Part shown: piece by piece, positions 42,203 through 50,141 of the stretch
How the letters are laid out: every line of letters begins with the position of its first letter
Position numbering within the stretch: position 1 is the first letter of the stretch
From: JAWLDA01 sp041686855
GTDB taxonomy: Bacteria; Bacillota; Limnochordia; DTU080; RSA5
Length of the DNA: 64,000 nucleotides
Direction of reading: 5' to 3'
Assembly (NCBI GenBank): GCA_041686855.1
Contig: JAWLDA010000002.1
Location: 1 to 64,000, forward strand
Notes under the pieces: model-generated
What the model was told of the DNA's origin: nothing
The model's database searches: none
The model's input: the letters and a program-made list of their open reading frames with translations, nothing else
Made by a program: the position numbers and the translations under genes

Positions 42203-43003
42203 TCATCCCACCTTGTCGACTTTACGCTGTAGGCGCATATGGTCGGCCAACTTGGCTATCACCATGGAGTTGGTTGGGCAGCTCTTTAAACCGCGTCCGT
42301 GACCGCACACCTTCTCAATGAAGTCCTTGTTGCCCCGCTCGTAACATGCGAGCACGGCGTTGCGAATCGCAGCCTCGACGCCGCCGGGCGTCGTCTCGTA
42401 CTTATGCGCGAGCTCTGGATAAAGTCGTTTCGTCAAGGCCCCGCCCAAGAGTTGCGGTTCGCGTAAAACCATCAACACACCGTCTCGAAGGTAGTTGTAC
42501 CCCTTAAAGTTTGGCGGAACTCCCATCTCGTGCAACAGTTGCGTGACGCCCAACGAGACTGCCTGTGGTCGTTCGGTCGGCTGATAACTCTCACGACTCT
42601 CCCGCACGACCGGCGTACCGCGTTCCGGAGAGAATTGCCGGATACGCTCGGCGAGCAGCTCCAGATCAAACGGCTTGATGATAAAGTACTTGGCCCCCAA
42701 ATCGGTAAACCGTTGAATGATGTCCTCCCGCCCCATCGCGGTCAACACGATGACGGCAGGGGGAGGAGATAGCTGCAAGCCGTCCATGCGCTCCAGCACA
42801 GCCATTCCGTCTAGGTTGGGCATCGTGATATCAAGGACCACCACGTCTGGCTGCAACTGGGCCATTTGTTCAAGGGCTTCCTTACCGTCGAAGGCGATAC
42901 CCGCGACTTCCATGTCGCCTTGAGTGTTGAGAAATTCCTCTATCGTATGACAAAGCTCCACGTTGTTGTCAGCGATCAGCACTCGAATCAATCCAGCCGG
43001 CAT
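42203..43003 (-). CDS. spo0A: Stage 0 sporulation response regulator Spo0A
   Basis: Spo0A is the master regulator of sporulation entry, active when phosphorylated. The 266-residue protein has a receiver domain with the phospho-acceptor Asp58 (VVLDITMP), Thr88 and Lys110 (IIKPFD). The C-terminal Spo0A DNA-binding domain has HEMGVPPNFKGYNYLR and GVEAAIRNAV. The acidic pocket reads ADNN (Asp12-Asn13), where Bacillus has ADDN. ATG 43003 follows AAGGAGGA, so the upstream in-frame stretch is not used. It is not beside spoIVB/recN as usual, but between a tRNA region and the yugP-like protease. Confidence 0.95.
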   Translation of the reverse strand: MPAGLIRVLIADNNVELCHTIEEFLNTQGDMEVAGIAFDGKEALEQMAQLQPDVVVLDITMPNLDGMAVLERMDGLQLSPPPAVIVLTAMGREDIIQRFTDLGAKYFIIKPFDLELLAERIRQFSPERGTPVVRESRESYQPTERPQAVSLGVTQLLHEMGVPPNFKGYNYLRDGVLMVLREPQLLGGALTKRLYPELAHKYETTPGGVEAAIRNAVLACYERGNKDFIEKVCGHGRGLKSCPTNSMVIAKLADHMRLQRKVDKVG

Positions 43004-43054
43004 CGGCCTCTTCCTCCTTAAGACTACACAGGCCCCCACATTGTCACGCGCCTC

Positions 43055-43083
43055 ATTTTCAGGGCGCACCCAATTAATCCCTT
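43055..43083 (-). promoter_or_regulatory. Possible SigH-type promoter of spo0A
   Basis: Read leftwards: AAGGGATTA (43083-43075), 11-bp spacer, CCTGAAAAT (43063-43055). This is a loose match to the SigH pattern (AGGAWWW and GAAT), placed 50-80 bp before the spo0A ATG. In Bacillus the main spo0A promoter is SigH-dependent. Confidence 0.3.
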
Positions 43084-43091
43084 TAAATTTC

Positions 43092-43131
43092 TGTGGAAAT
43101 TCTGTGGAATTCTTGTGGGAAAGATGTCGAT
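43092..43131 (+). repeat. Four 0A-box-like heptamers at 11-bp spacing
   Basis: TGTGGAA (43092), TGTGGAA (43103), TGTGGGA (43114) and TGTCGAT (43125) start exactly 11 bp apart. Each is one or two changes from the Spo0A box TGTCGAA. The array lies 89-128 bp upstream of the spo0A start, so self-control by Spo0A is the simplest reading. Confidence 0.6.
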
Positions 43132-43153
43132 AAGGCCGGATGATCGGATCGCC

Positions 43154-43858
43154 TTACTCTTCGCGTGAATTTCGTAACAGGATGAGTCGAATCAACTGCA
43201 TCACGGCCACAGCCGCCGCCGCCACATACGTGAGCGCAGCTGCATTCAACACCTTTCGGGTGCGCGGCGCCTCGTCTTGGTCAATGTAACCCCGCTCGAC
43301 CAATAGACGCATCGCTCTGCCGCTTGCGTCAAACTCGACCGGCAGTGTGACCAGTTGAAAGGTGACCGCAGCGGCAAAGAGCCATATACCCAGGTTCATA
43401 AACGTGGCGCCCATCGCCGGCGTAAAGATGAAACCAATGAGAAAGAGCGGCATGGCCAGGGTCGAACCGAAGCTGGCCACTGGAAAGAGCTGATTCCGAA
43501 TCGACAGTGGCACATAATTCTCTGCATGCTGTAGAGCGTGCCCTGTCTCGTGAGCAGCAACGCCTAGAGCCGCTACGGAGGCGCCGTTGTACACGTCAGG
43601 CGACAAGCGCATCGTGCGCGAACGGGGATCGTAATGATCGCTCAACCGCCCATGAATCTGCTCTACTCCGACGTCGTGCAAGCCGGCATCGTCAAGGATG
43701 GCACGTGCAACTCGAGCGCCGGTCATTCCGCTGCGGGCACGCACCTGCAGGTACTTGGCGAAGGTGGACTGCACTTTAAATTGTGCGTACAAGGCCAACG
43801 CCATCGCCGGTAGAACCAACAAAAACCCAATCGGGTCGATAAAATCAAACATCGTCAT
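43154..43858 (-). CDS. yugP: Membrane zinc metallopeptidase (YugP family)
   Basis: A 234-residue membrane protein of the YugP/DUF zinc metallopeptidase family. It has an N-terminal membrane segment, the zinc motif HETGH (in AAHETGHALQHAE), two more hydrophobic segments, a third metal-type LPVEFDASGRA motif, and a last membrane helix near residues 205-228. Substrates are unknown. In many Bacillota this gene lies between fmt and rsmB; here rsmB is missing and spo0A follows. Confidence 0.92.
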   Translation of the reverse strand: MTMFDFIDPIGFLLVLPAMALALYAQFKVQSTFAKYLQVRARSGMTGARVARAILDDAGLHDVGVEQIHGRLSDHYDPRSRTMRLSPDVYNGASVAALGVAAHETGHALQHAENYVPLSIRNQLFPVASFGSTLAMPLFLIGFIFTPAMGATFMNLGIWLFAAAVTFQLVTLPVEFDASGRAMRLLVERGYIDQDEAPRTRKVLNAAALTYVAAAAVAVMQLIRLILLRNSREE

Positions 43859-43972
43859 GTTAACGCGCTCCTCCTTTGATCCCTGAAATTACGGCAATGC
43901 TTTGGAGATAATGGAAGCCATCACACGGGTATGCGGCGCTCATTCTCAAAATAACCAGTTCGTCGGTGCCTG

Positions 43973-44905
43973 TCAAGCGAGGCGCTCCCCCACTTTGGGG
44001 TGAAATCCCCTGATGAATTCGGCCCCGCTCACTACGGACCGACCTGAAACCTGCAACTCTGTGATCACGACGAGACCGTTACCTGTCGAGATCCCAACTC
44101 CGTCTTCGTGGAGTGAGAGTAGAGTACCCGGCTCCGCATCCTCCAAGCCCGGCGCGCCGTCCATATGGCGGGCCCTTAACGTTTTTACGCGCCGCCCATT
44201 CCACGTCGTGTGTACGCCGGGATACGGGGAGAGACCCAGAATGAGACGAACGATCTCCTGCCCCGGAAGGGTCCAATCGATCTCTTCCTTGGTCACCTTG
44301 GGAGCGTAGCTGGCCAGGCCTTCATCTTGAGGAGTTCTCCGCGCTCGCCCCGCCTCAACGTCGTCCAACGTCCGCACAAGGAGCCGAGCGCCGCGCTCGG
44401 CTAACACATCGTGAAGGTCGCCCGCATTGGCTCCCGCTGGGATGGGAACCTCTTCTTGGAGAATGAGGTTCCCTGTGTCAAGCCCTTCGTCCATGTACAT
44501 CGTCGTCACGCCTGTCATCGTATCACCAGCCAGCAGTGGCGCATGTATCGGCGACGCTCCGCGATAGCGCGGCAGGAGCGAAGGGTGTAGATTGATACAG
44601 CCGAGGGGCGTCTCATTTAGGAGGCTGGCGGGGATGATTTGGCCGAACGCGACTAGCGCCACGGCATCAAACTCGATCGCCTGTATCTGTGCCAACACGT
44701 CCACGCCCTTGAGCGTGCTCACTTTCATCACGGGAATGCCAAGGCGCTCTGCGCTTGCAGCGACTGGCGTAGGTTGCACGCGATGGCCTCGCCCTCTTGG
44801 TTTGTCCAAAGCGGTGACGACCGCAACGACCGTGTGCTGCGATTTCCAAATCTGCTCCAAGCTGGGCAGCGCAAACTCCGGCGTCCCCATGAACAATACG
44901 TTCAC
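43973..44905 (-). CDS. fmt: Methionyl-tRNA formyltransferase
   Basis: Fmt formylates initiator Met-tRNA. The 310-residue protein has MGTPEFALPSL at the N terminus and the catalytic region HPSLLPRYRGASPI, with the C-terminal OB-like domain. GTG 44905 overlaps the def stop by 4 bp and follows AAGGAGG. Order priA-def-fmt is that of Bacillus and Actinobacteria. Confidence 0.97.
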   Translation of the reverse strand: MNVLFMGTPEFALPSLEQIWKSQHTVVAVVTALDKPRGRGHRVQPTPVAASAERLGIPVMKVSTLKGVDVLAQIQAIEFDAVALVAFGQIIPASLLNETPLGCINLHPSLLPRYRGASPIHAPLLAGDTMTGVTTMYMDEGLDTGNLILQEEVPIPAGANAGDLHDVLAERGARLLVRTLDDVEAGRARRTPQDEGLASYAPKVTKEEIDWTLPGQEIVRLILGLSPYPGVHTTWNGRRVKTLRARHMDGAPGLEDAEPGTLLSLHEDGVGISTGNGLVVITELQVSGRSVVSGAEFIRGFHPKVGERLA

Positions 44906-45411
44906 GAAGGGGTCTCCTCCTTAGAAGAGCGGGATCCGGGCTCTTCGTCCTTTGGGTCCGTTTCCCGGCTGATCCCCGTCGCTTTGTCCGTAAAAAGGAT
45001 GCCGTCCAGGTGGTCCATCTCGTGCTGTAACGCACGAGCCAGGAGTCCCTCCGCCTCCAGACGGACGCTCTTCCCCTTCGGGTCGAGCGCAGCGAGGCGG
45101 ACGCGTTCGTAACGCTCGACGTACCCCCAAACGCCAGGAATACTTAGGCAACCTTCGCGGTCGACAACCGACCCGTCGGACCAGGTAAACTCCGGATTAA
45201 TAAGGTGAAGCGGACCGTCGCCCACATCCACGACGAACATGCGATGCAGTAGACCCACCTGTGGCGCGGCCAGCCCCACACCTTCCGCGGCGTACATGGT
45301 CTCCTCCATCTCTTTCAACGTCTTTACAATGCGACGTGTGATTCTCTCGACCGGCTTCGCCTTTTGGCGAAGGACCGGGTCTCCCTCCCTGCGAATTCGC
45401 ATGACGGCCAC
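44902..45411 (-). CDS. def: Peptide deformylase
   Basis: Def removes the N-formyl group from new proteins. The 169-residue protein has all three motifs: GVGLAAPQVG, EGCLSIPG and the metal-binding HEMDH. GTG start with AAGGAGG upstream. The C-terminal 25 residues are polar and probably flexible. Confidence 0.97.
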   Translation of the reverse strand: MAVMRIRREGDPVLRQKAKPVERITRRIVKTLKEMEETMYAAEGVGLAAPQVGLLHRMFVVDVGDGPLHLINPEFTWSDGSVVDREGCLSIPGVWGYVERYERVRLAALDPKGKSVRLEAEGLLARALQHEMDHLDGILFTDKATGISRETDPKDEEPGSRSSKEETPS

Positions 45412-45458
45412 ACGTTCTCCTCCTTAACAGATGCTGCTGCGCTTGGCGGTCCATTGGC

Positions 45459-47696
45459 CTACAACAACGAGACCGGATCGACATCGACGGCAAAGCGGAG
45501 TGCGTTCCCCCACTTCCGGCTCTCTTGAATGTGAAGTGCACCTCGTCTCACTTGGGCGTGGTTGCCTTTTAATAAGAGGTGCCAGCGGAATCGCCCCTTT
45601 AAACGGGAGAGGGGCGCCGGACATGGACCGACAACCTCGGGACGCTCATCCTCGGGAAGGCTCCCCACCGATTCGGACCCGCGCTGGGCCGCTTGAATCA
45701 CCTCGACCTCGTCCTCCCCAGACCAAAGACAGCGAGCCAACGTTGTGTAAGGCGGGTAGTTCGCCCGTTCGCGATAGGCGAGCTCCTGAGCCGAGAAACC
45801 CTCGTAATCGTGACGGGCGGCGGCCCGCACGGCATAGTGGTCCGGATCGTACGTCTGCACAACCACTTCCCCAGCCCGCTCTCCGCGGCCTGCACGTCCA
45901 GCAACTTGCGTAAGCAGTTGAAAGGTACGCTCAGCCGCCCTATACTCGGGGAAGTGCAGGCCGATGTCTGCCGCTATGACGCCTACGACAGTCACATTTG
46001 GAAAGTGCAGTCCTTTCGCGATCATCTGCGTCCCAATCAACACATCGTAACTTTGGGCCGAGAAGGCCGACAAGATGCGCGCATGGGCGCCTTTACGACT
46101 GGTTGTATCGACGTCCATCCGAATATGCCGCGCCCGGGGGAACCGCTGGGCGAACTCCTCTTGCACACGCTGCGTCCCACCGCCGAACGGTCGCAAATAC
46201 TGTCCCCCGCATTCAGGACAGGCTGCGGGCAATCTCTTGCGTGTGTCACAGTAGTGGCAGCAGAGTTGGTCGGGTTGATGAAAGGTGAGACTCACTTCAC
46301 AATGATCACATCGGGGGACGTATCCGCACTCGCGACACAGTAAAAAGGAGGCGAATCCCCGGCGATTGATAAAGAGGAGCGCCTGCTCCCCACGGTCCAT
46401 GGCGTGTTCCAACCGTTCGATCAAGGAAACGCTGAACATCGAGCGATTCCCACGGGCCAACTCCTCCCGCATGTCCACAATCTGCACCGCGGGCAGCGGG
46501 CGGTCGTCGACTCGATTCCCCATTTCCGCACACTCGATCTCGCCGACGGTCCGCGCATAACACAGTTCAAGCGAGGGGGTGGCTGAGCCCAAAACGAGCG
46601 TCGCCCCTTCGTGCCGAGCCCGTGCCCACGCGACATCACGAGCGTGGTATCGAGGAGCCTCTCCCTGCTTGTAGGAGCTCTCGTGTTCTTCATCGACGAG
46701 GACGATCCCCAAGTTGCGAACGGGCGCAAAGACTGCCGATCGCGCTCCGACGACAATCTTCACCTCACCCCGCCAGATTTTGTACCACTGATCGTATCGT
46801 TCCCCAAGTGAAAGGCGACTGTGCAAGACAGCCAACTCGCCACCGAAGAACTCTTCGAAGGCCGCGATCGTCTGTGCAGTCAGCGCGATCTCCGGCACCA
46901 AGAGGATCGCCCCTAACCCACGCCTTTGGGCGAACTCAATCGCCTGCAGATACACCTCCGTCTTCCCGCTCCCGGTCACTCCTTGAAGGAGAATCCGATC
47001 AGGTTGTGAGCTTTCGATAGCCCTGGTTATTCGTTTTAGAGCACGTTGTTGCTCTGCGTTCAACGTGAGGGGCGCGCGCCGCGGCCGGTTTGCGCGCACG
47101 GGGTTTCGCTCGACCCGCACTTGGGTCTCGGCGACTAGGCCCTTCGCCAAGAGCGCGGTCAGAGGAGCGCGCGAGACGCTTAGGGCGCGTTCGATCTCCG
47201 CAAAAGCGATCGGGGCTTTATGGGAATGCAGTAACCGAAGGATGGCTGCCTGTTTGGGAGCAGTCCGCTCGAGTTCGACCGCTTTGGTGGGTGCGTCGAC
47301 GTCGTCTGCCAGGTGGAACCCTTGTTTGACGAGAGCACGAGCGTTTGTCGCTGAACGCAAGCGCGTTCCCGGTGGTAAGAAGCACTGCAAACCTTGTACA
47401 AGAGGGCACACATAGTGCTCCTGCATCCACCGGGCGACCGCCACCGCTGCCGGCGAAAGCACCGGCTCAGGATCGAGTATCTTTGAAACACGTTTAAGCG
47501 CGCTGGGGTCGCCATCGCCGAATCCAACGACGTACCCTTCAACGCGCGGCCGGTGTCCGAAAGGGACTAAGACTCGATCCCCCACCTGAAGCGGGCGATC
47601 AAACGTCCCAGGGTCATGGTAGTGAAATACACGGTCGACGTCGTGGACATGGACATCCACGATCACTTCGACAATCCGATTGCCTCTCTCCAGCAT
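45459..47696 (-). CDS. priA: Primosomal replication-restart helicase PriA
   Basis: PriA reloads the replisome at collapsed forks. The 745-residue protein has the N-terminal DNA-binding domain, GVTGSGKTEVYLQ (Walker A), VDEEHESSYKQ (motif II), eight Cys of the zinc module (CRECGYVPRCDHC onward) and GTQMIAKGLHFPNV. It follows rpoZ by only 3 bp, so the coaBC gene usually found between them is absent. The exact start within the first 13 codons is open. Confidence 0.96.
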   Translation of the reverse strand: MLERGNRIVEVIVDVHVHDVDRVFHYHDPGTFDRPLQVGDRVLVPFGHRPRVEGYVVGFGDGDPSALKRVSKILDPEPVLSPAAVAVARWMQEHYVCPLVQGLQCFLPPGTRLRSATNARALVKQGFHLADDVDAPTKAVELERTAPKQAAILRLLHSHKAPIAFAEIERALSVSRAPLTALLAKGLVAETQVRVERNPVRANRPRRAPLTLNAEQQRALKRITRAIESSQPDRILLQGVTGSGKTEVYLQAIEFAQRRGLGAILLVPEIALTAQTIAAFEEFFGGELAVLHSRLSLGERYDQWYKIWRGEVKIVVGARSAVFAPVRNLGIVLVDEEHESSYKQGEAPRYHARDVAWARARHEGATLVLGSATPSLELCYARTVGEIECAEMGNRVDDRPLPAVQIVDMREELARGNRSMFSVSLIERLEHAMDRGEQALLFINRRGFASFLLCRECGYVPRCDHCEVSLTFHQPDQLCCHYCDTRKRLPAACPECGGQYLRPFGGGTQRVQEEFAQRFPRARHIRMDVDTTSRKGAHARILSAFSAQSYDVLIGTQMIAKGLHFPNVTVVGVIAADIGLHFPEYRAAERTFQLLTQVAGRAGRGERAGEVVVQTYDPDHYAVRAAARHDYEGFSAQELAYRERANYPPYTTLARCLWSGEDEVEVIQAAQRGSESVGSLPEDERPEVVGPCPAPLSRLKGRFRWHLLLKGNHAQVRRGALHIQESRKWGNALRFAVDVDPVSLL

Positions 47697-47699
47697 CCT

Positions 47700-47909
47700 T
47701 TACTTAATTCCGACCCGAGTCCGTTCGTAGACCAGTTTATCTTCTACAAGCTCGTGCAAAGCGACGGTGACCGGTTTGTCGGAGTCGACCTCCGAGACCG
47801 CTCGCGCTCCTTCCAGGAGCTGACGTGCCCGTTTGGCGGCACATACCACGAGGCTGTAGCGGCTGTCCACCTTGTCGCCCAACACTTCAAGAGGCGGCTG
47901 CTTCATCAT
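47700..47909 (-). CDS. rpoZ: RNA polymerase omega subunit
   Basis: A 69-residue omega subunit with the signature VDSRYSLVVCAAKRARQL and a DKPVTVALHEL segment. It follows gmk by 15 bp, its universal neighbour, and has AGAGGGGG upstream. Confidence 0.95.
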   Translation of the reverse strand: MMKQPPLEVLGDKVDSRYSLVVCAAKRARQLLEGARAVSEVDSDKPVTVALHELVEDKLVYERTRVGIK

Positions 47910-47924
47910 CTTTGGTTCCCCCTC

Positions 47925-48551
47925 TCATCCTTGGGTATGATCGTGCGCAAAGTGGGTTCTCGACACACGTGCCCGTTCGGCCTGAATGATCGCAATCAAC
48001 GTGTCGCACGCTTTGTCCAGGTCGTCGTTGAGAATCCAATAGTCGTAGTTGGTGACAGCCGCAATCTCAGACCGGCTAATCTCCATCCGCCGTTCGATGG
48101 CTTCGTCCGAATCCGTGCCGCGGGCAGCGAGTCGATTGTAGAGCTCTTCTGATGATGGCGGCATCAAAAAGACAAAGACGCCTTCGGAAAGATTTTGTTT
48201 GATTTGGGCGGCGCCCTGGATGTCGATGTCGGTGATTACGACGCGACCGGTCTCAATCGTCTGATTGACAAAGCGCCGGGGCGTCCCGTACTTGTAGCCG
48301 GCAAACTCCGCCCACTCGAGGAACTCCCCTCGGTCGATCCACGATTGAAACTCATCATTCCCCAAAAAATAGTAATCTACCCCATCTTTCTCTCCGGGGC
48401 GTGGCGGTCGGGTTGTGGCGCTCACCGAATAGATCAAGTCAGGCACTCGGGGCAACACCTTGGATAACAGGGTATTCTTCCCGGCTCCGGACGGACCGCT
48501 GAGCACGATAAGGAAACCAGACCGCCTAGCCGTCGCACCTCGATACTTCAC
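47925..48551 (-). CDS. gmk: Guanylate kinase
   Basis: Gmk phosphorylates GMP to GDP. The 208-residue protein has SGPSGAGKNTL (P loop), SATTRPPRPGEKDG (GMP binding) and DIDIQGA. GTG 48551 is chosen for the GGGTGG site and the 16-bp gap to remA; longer in-frame extension would overlap remA. Order remA-gmk-rpoZ is conserved in Bacillota. Confidence 0.96.
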   Translation of the reverse strand: MKYRGATARRSGFLIVLSGPSGAGKNTLLSKVLPRVPDLIYSVSATTRPPRPGEKDGVDYYFLGNDEFQSWIDRGEFLEWAEFAGYKYGTPRRFVNQTIETGRVVITDIDIQGAAQIKQNLSEGVFVFLMPPSSEELYNRLAARGTDSDEAIERRMEISRSEIAAVTNYDYWILNDDLDKACDTLIAIIQAERARVSRTHFAHDHTQG

Positions 48552-48567
48552 TTCGTCCACCCGTACG

Positions 48568-48831
48568 TCACTGGTCAACGTTAGCACTGTCCTTTGCCGA
48601 CAACCTATGAGCGACTGTCTCTGGTTGCACTGCAGAGAGTATGACGTGATCGGAATCGCATACGATGACGGCCCGCGTCCGCCGTCCATACGTCGCGTCG
48701 ATTAACATACCTCGTTCGCGCGCCTCTTGGATGATCCGCTTGATCGGAGCCGACTCCGGGCTGACGATCGCCACGATACGGTTTGCGGTGACAATGTTGC
48801 CGAAGCCGATGTTGATCAGCTTGATCTCCAT
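48568..48831 (-). CDS. remA: Biofilm matrix regulator RemA (DUF370)
   Basis: RemA is a DNA-binding activator of matrix and osmoprotection genes in Bacillus. The 87-residue protein shows the family start LINIGFGNIVTANRIVAI and DATYGRRTRAVIV with the Arg residues implicated in DNA binding. It lies between mihF and gmk, its normal spot apart from the extra mihF gene. Confidence 0.94.
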   Translation of the reverse strand: MEIKLINIGFGNIVTANRIVAIVSPESAPIKRIIQEARERGMLIDATYGRRTRAVIVCDSDHVILSAVQPETVAHRLSAKDSANVDQ

Positions 48832-48837
48832 CGATGC

Positions 48838-49146
48838 CTAACCCAACTTCTCCAGGAGGGCGCCGATTTGTCGCTTTCCCAAACCTTGCACTCGGCGACT
48901 CTCGTGAATGCCGATCTCGTCCATGATTTTACGGCTGGTCACTTTACCCACTTGCGGCAACGACTGAAGCAGGTAAGCAACCCGCATCTTGCCGACGACT
49001 TCATCCTCCGTCTGTTGGAGCACCTCTTTGAGGGAGACTCTCCCTGCTTTAAGCTGCTCTCGCACCTCCGCTCTCTTACTGCGCATCTCTTGCGCTTTCT
49101 CCAGAGCACGGCGCTTCTCATCGGGGGTCAGTTTGGGCAATGCCAA
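48838..49146 (-). CDS. mihF: Actinobacterial-type integration host factor
   Basis: A 102-residue nucleoid protein of the mIHF family: MALPKLTPDEKRRALEKA start, the VGKMRVAYLLQSLPQVGK helix and LGKRQIGALLEKLG end, much like mycobacterial mIHF. It binds DNA non-specifically and bends or stiffens it. In Actinobacteria it also sits just before gmk-rpoZ. TTG start after GGAGGTG. It shares the leftward unit with remA, another DNA-binding regulator. Confidence 0.94.
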   Translation of the reverse strand: MALPKLTPDEKRRALEKAQEMRSKRAEVREQLKAGRVSLKEVLQQTEDEVVGKMRVAYLLQSLPQVGKVTSRKIMDEIGIHESRRVQGLGKRQIGALLEKLG

Positions 49147-49192
49147 CGCCGTTCACCTCCTAAATAGTCACTGATACTCTCCTACTGCAAGG

Positions 49193-50071
49193 CTACTCCA
49201 CATTTTGGACTTGCTCGCGAATTTTCTCTAACTCGGATTTGGCTTCGACGACTAGGGAGGCGACGCGTGTGTCCTGTGACTTGGAAGCGATCGTGTTCAC
49301 TTCGCGATTGAGCTCTTGGATCAAGAAGTCCAGCTTTCGGCCGACGCTCTCACCCTCGCCACAGGTCTGGACAAACTGCTCGAGATGACTGCTGGCACGG
49401 GAGAGCTCTTCGCTTATGTCAGACTTGTCTGCATATATGGCGATCTCCTGTGCGATGCGTTGTTCGTCCACAGGGGCGGAGCCCAACAGACGCTCGACGT
49501 TGGCTGAGAGTCGCTCTCGGTATCGTACCACACCGGTCGGCGCTAGGGAAGCGATCTCCTCAATCATGTCGGAGAGTCGCTCGATGCGACCGATGATGTC
49601 GTCCTGGAGCCGACGTCCTTCGGCTTGCCGCATTGCGACGAGCCCCTCCAGGGCTGCGGTAAGCACCGATTGCACAAGGGGCCAAACGGACTCGGGATCG
49701 CCCTCGCGCTCCTCCACTGAGAGCACATCGGGCAGACTCATGAGCATGTCCACATGGGGGACGAAATTGACGCCCAGCTCCGTTCCCGCTTCGTGCAATG
49801 CCTGCACGTAACCGTGGAGAAGCGCTCGATCTAACTTGACCGTTCGATTCCCCGTACCGATCTCCTTTATCTCGAGGAAAATTTCCACTCTTCCCCGGCT
49901 CACATGCGCGCCGACCAGCCGGCGAACCCGATCCTCGATCGCGTGATACCCCTTAGGCAGGCGGATAGAGAGATCAGCGTAACGGTGATTGACGGAGCGT
50001 ATTTCAACTTTTACGCTGTACTCACCCTCTTGGACGATCCCACTGCCAAAACCGGTCATGCTTACGAGCAC
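49193..50071 (-). CDS. yicC: YicC-family endoribonuclease
   Basis: A 292-residue YicC/YloC protein, an endoribonuclease family that affects sRNA turnover. Family marks are SMTGFGSG at the N terminus, VEIRSVNHRYAD, and the C-terminal KLDFLIQELNREVNTIASKS (DUF1732). GTG 50071 has AGGTGA close upstream; ATG 50059 is the alternative. It precedes mihF-remA-gmk, the Bacillus order apart from mihF. Confidence 0.95.
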   Translation of the reverse strand: MLVSMTGFGSGIVQEGEYSVKVEIRSVNHRYADLSIRLPKGYHAIEDRVRRLVGAHVSRGRVEIFLEIKEIGTGNRTVKLDRALLHGYVQALHEAGTELGVNFVPHVDMLMSLPDVLSVEEREGDPESVWPLVQSVLTAALEGLVAMRQAEGRRLQDDIIGRIERLSDMIEEIASLAPTGVVRYRERLSANVERLLGSAPVDEQRIAQEIAIYADKSDISEELSRASSHLEQFVQTCGEGESVGRKLDFLIQELNREVNTIASKSQDTRVASLVVEAKSELEKIREQVQNVE

Positions 50072-50108
50072 ATTCTCACCTACATTCCTGAACGAACGCG
50101 GGATAGAC

Positions 50109-50134
50109 GCTCGGGGCCGCTGAGGGCCCCGAGC
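50109..50134 (-). terminator. Strong GC hairpin after the P-ATPase gene
   Basis: A perfect 10-bp stem (GCTCGGGGCC with GGCCCCGAGC) and 6-nt loop lies just after the ATPase stop and 38 bp before the yicC start. No T run follows, so it may end transcription partly or protect the upstream mRNA. Confidence 0.5.
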
Positions 50135-50141
50135 AACTGGG

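Noticed and set aside
43089..43121. DnaA boxes upstream of spo0A (TGTGGA is shared with TGTGGATAA)
   Set aside because: Only 6-7 of 9 bases match, and the fourth repeat (TGTCGAT) fits a 0A box better; kept as a 0A-like array.
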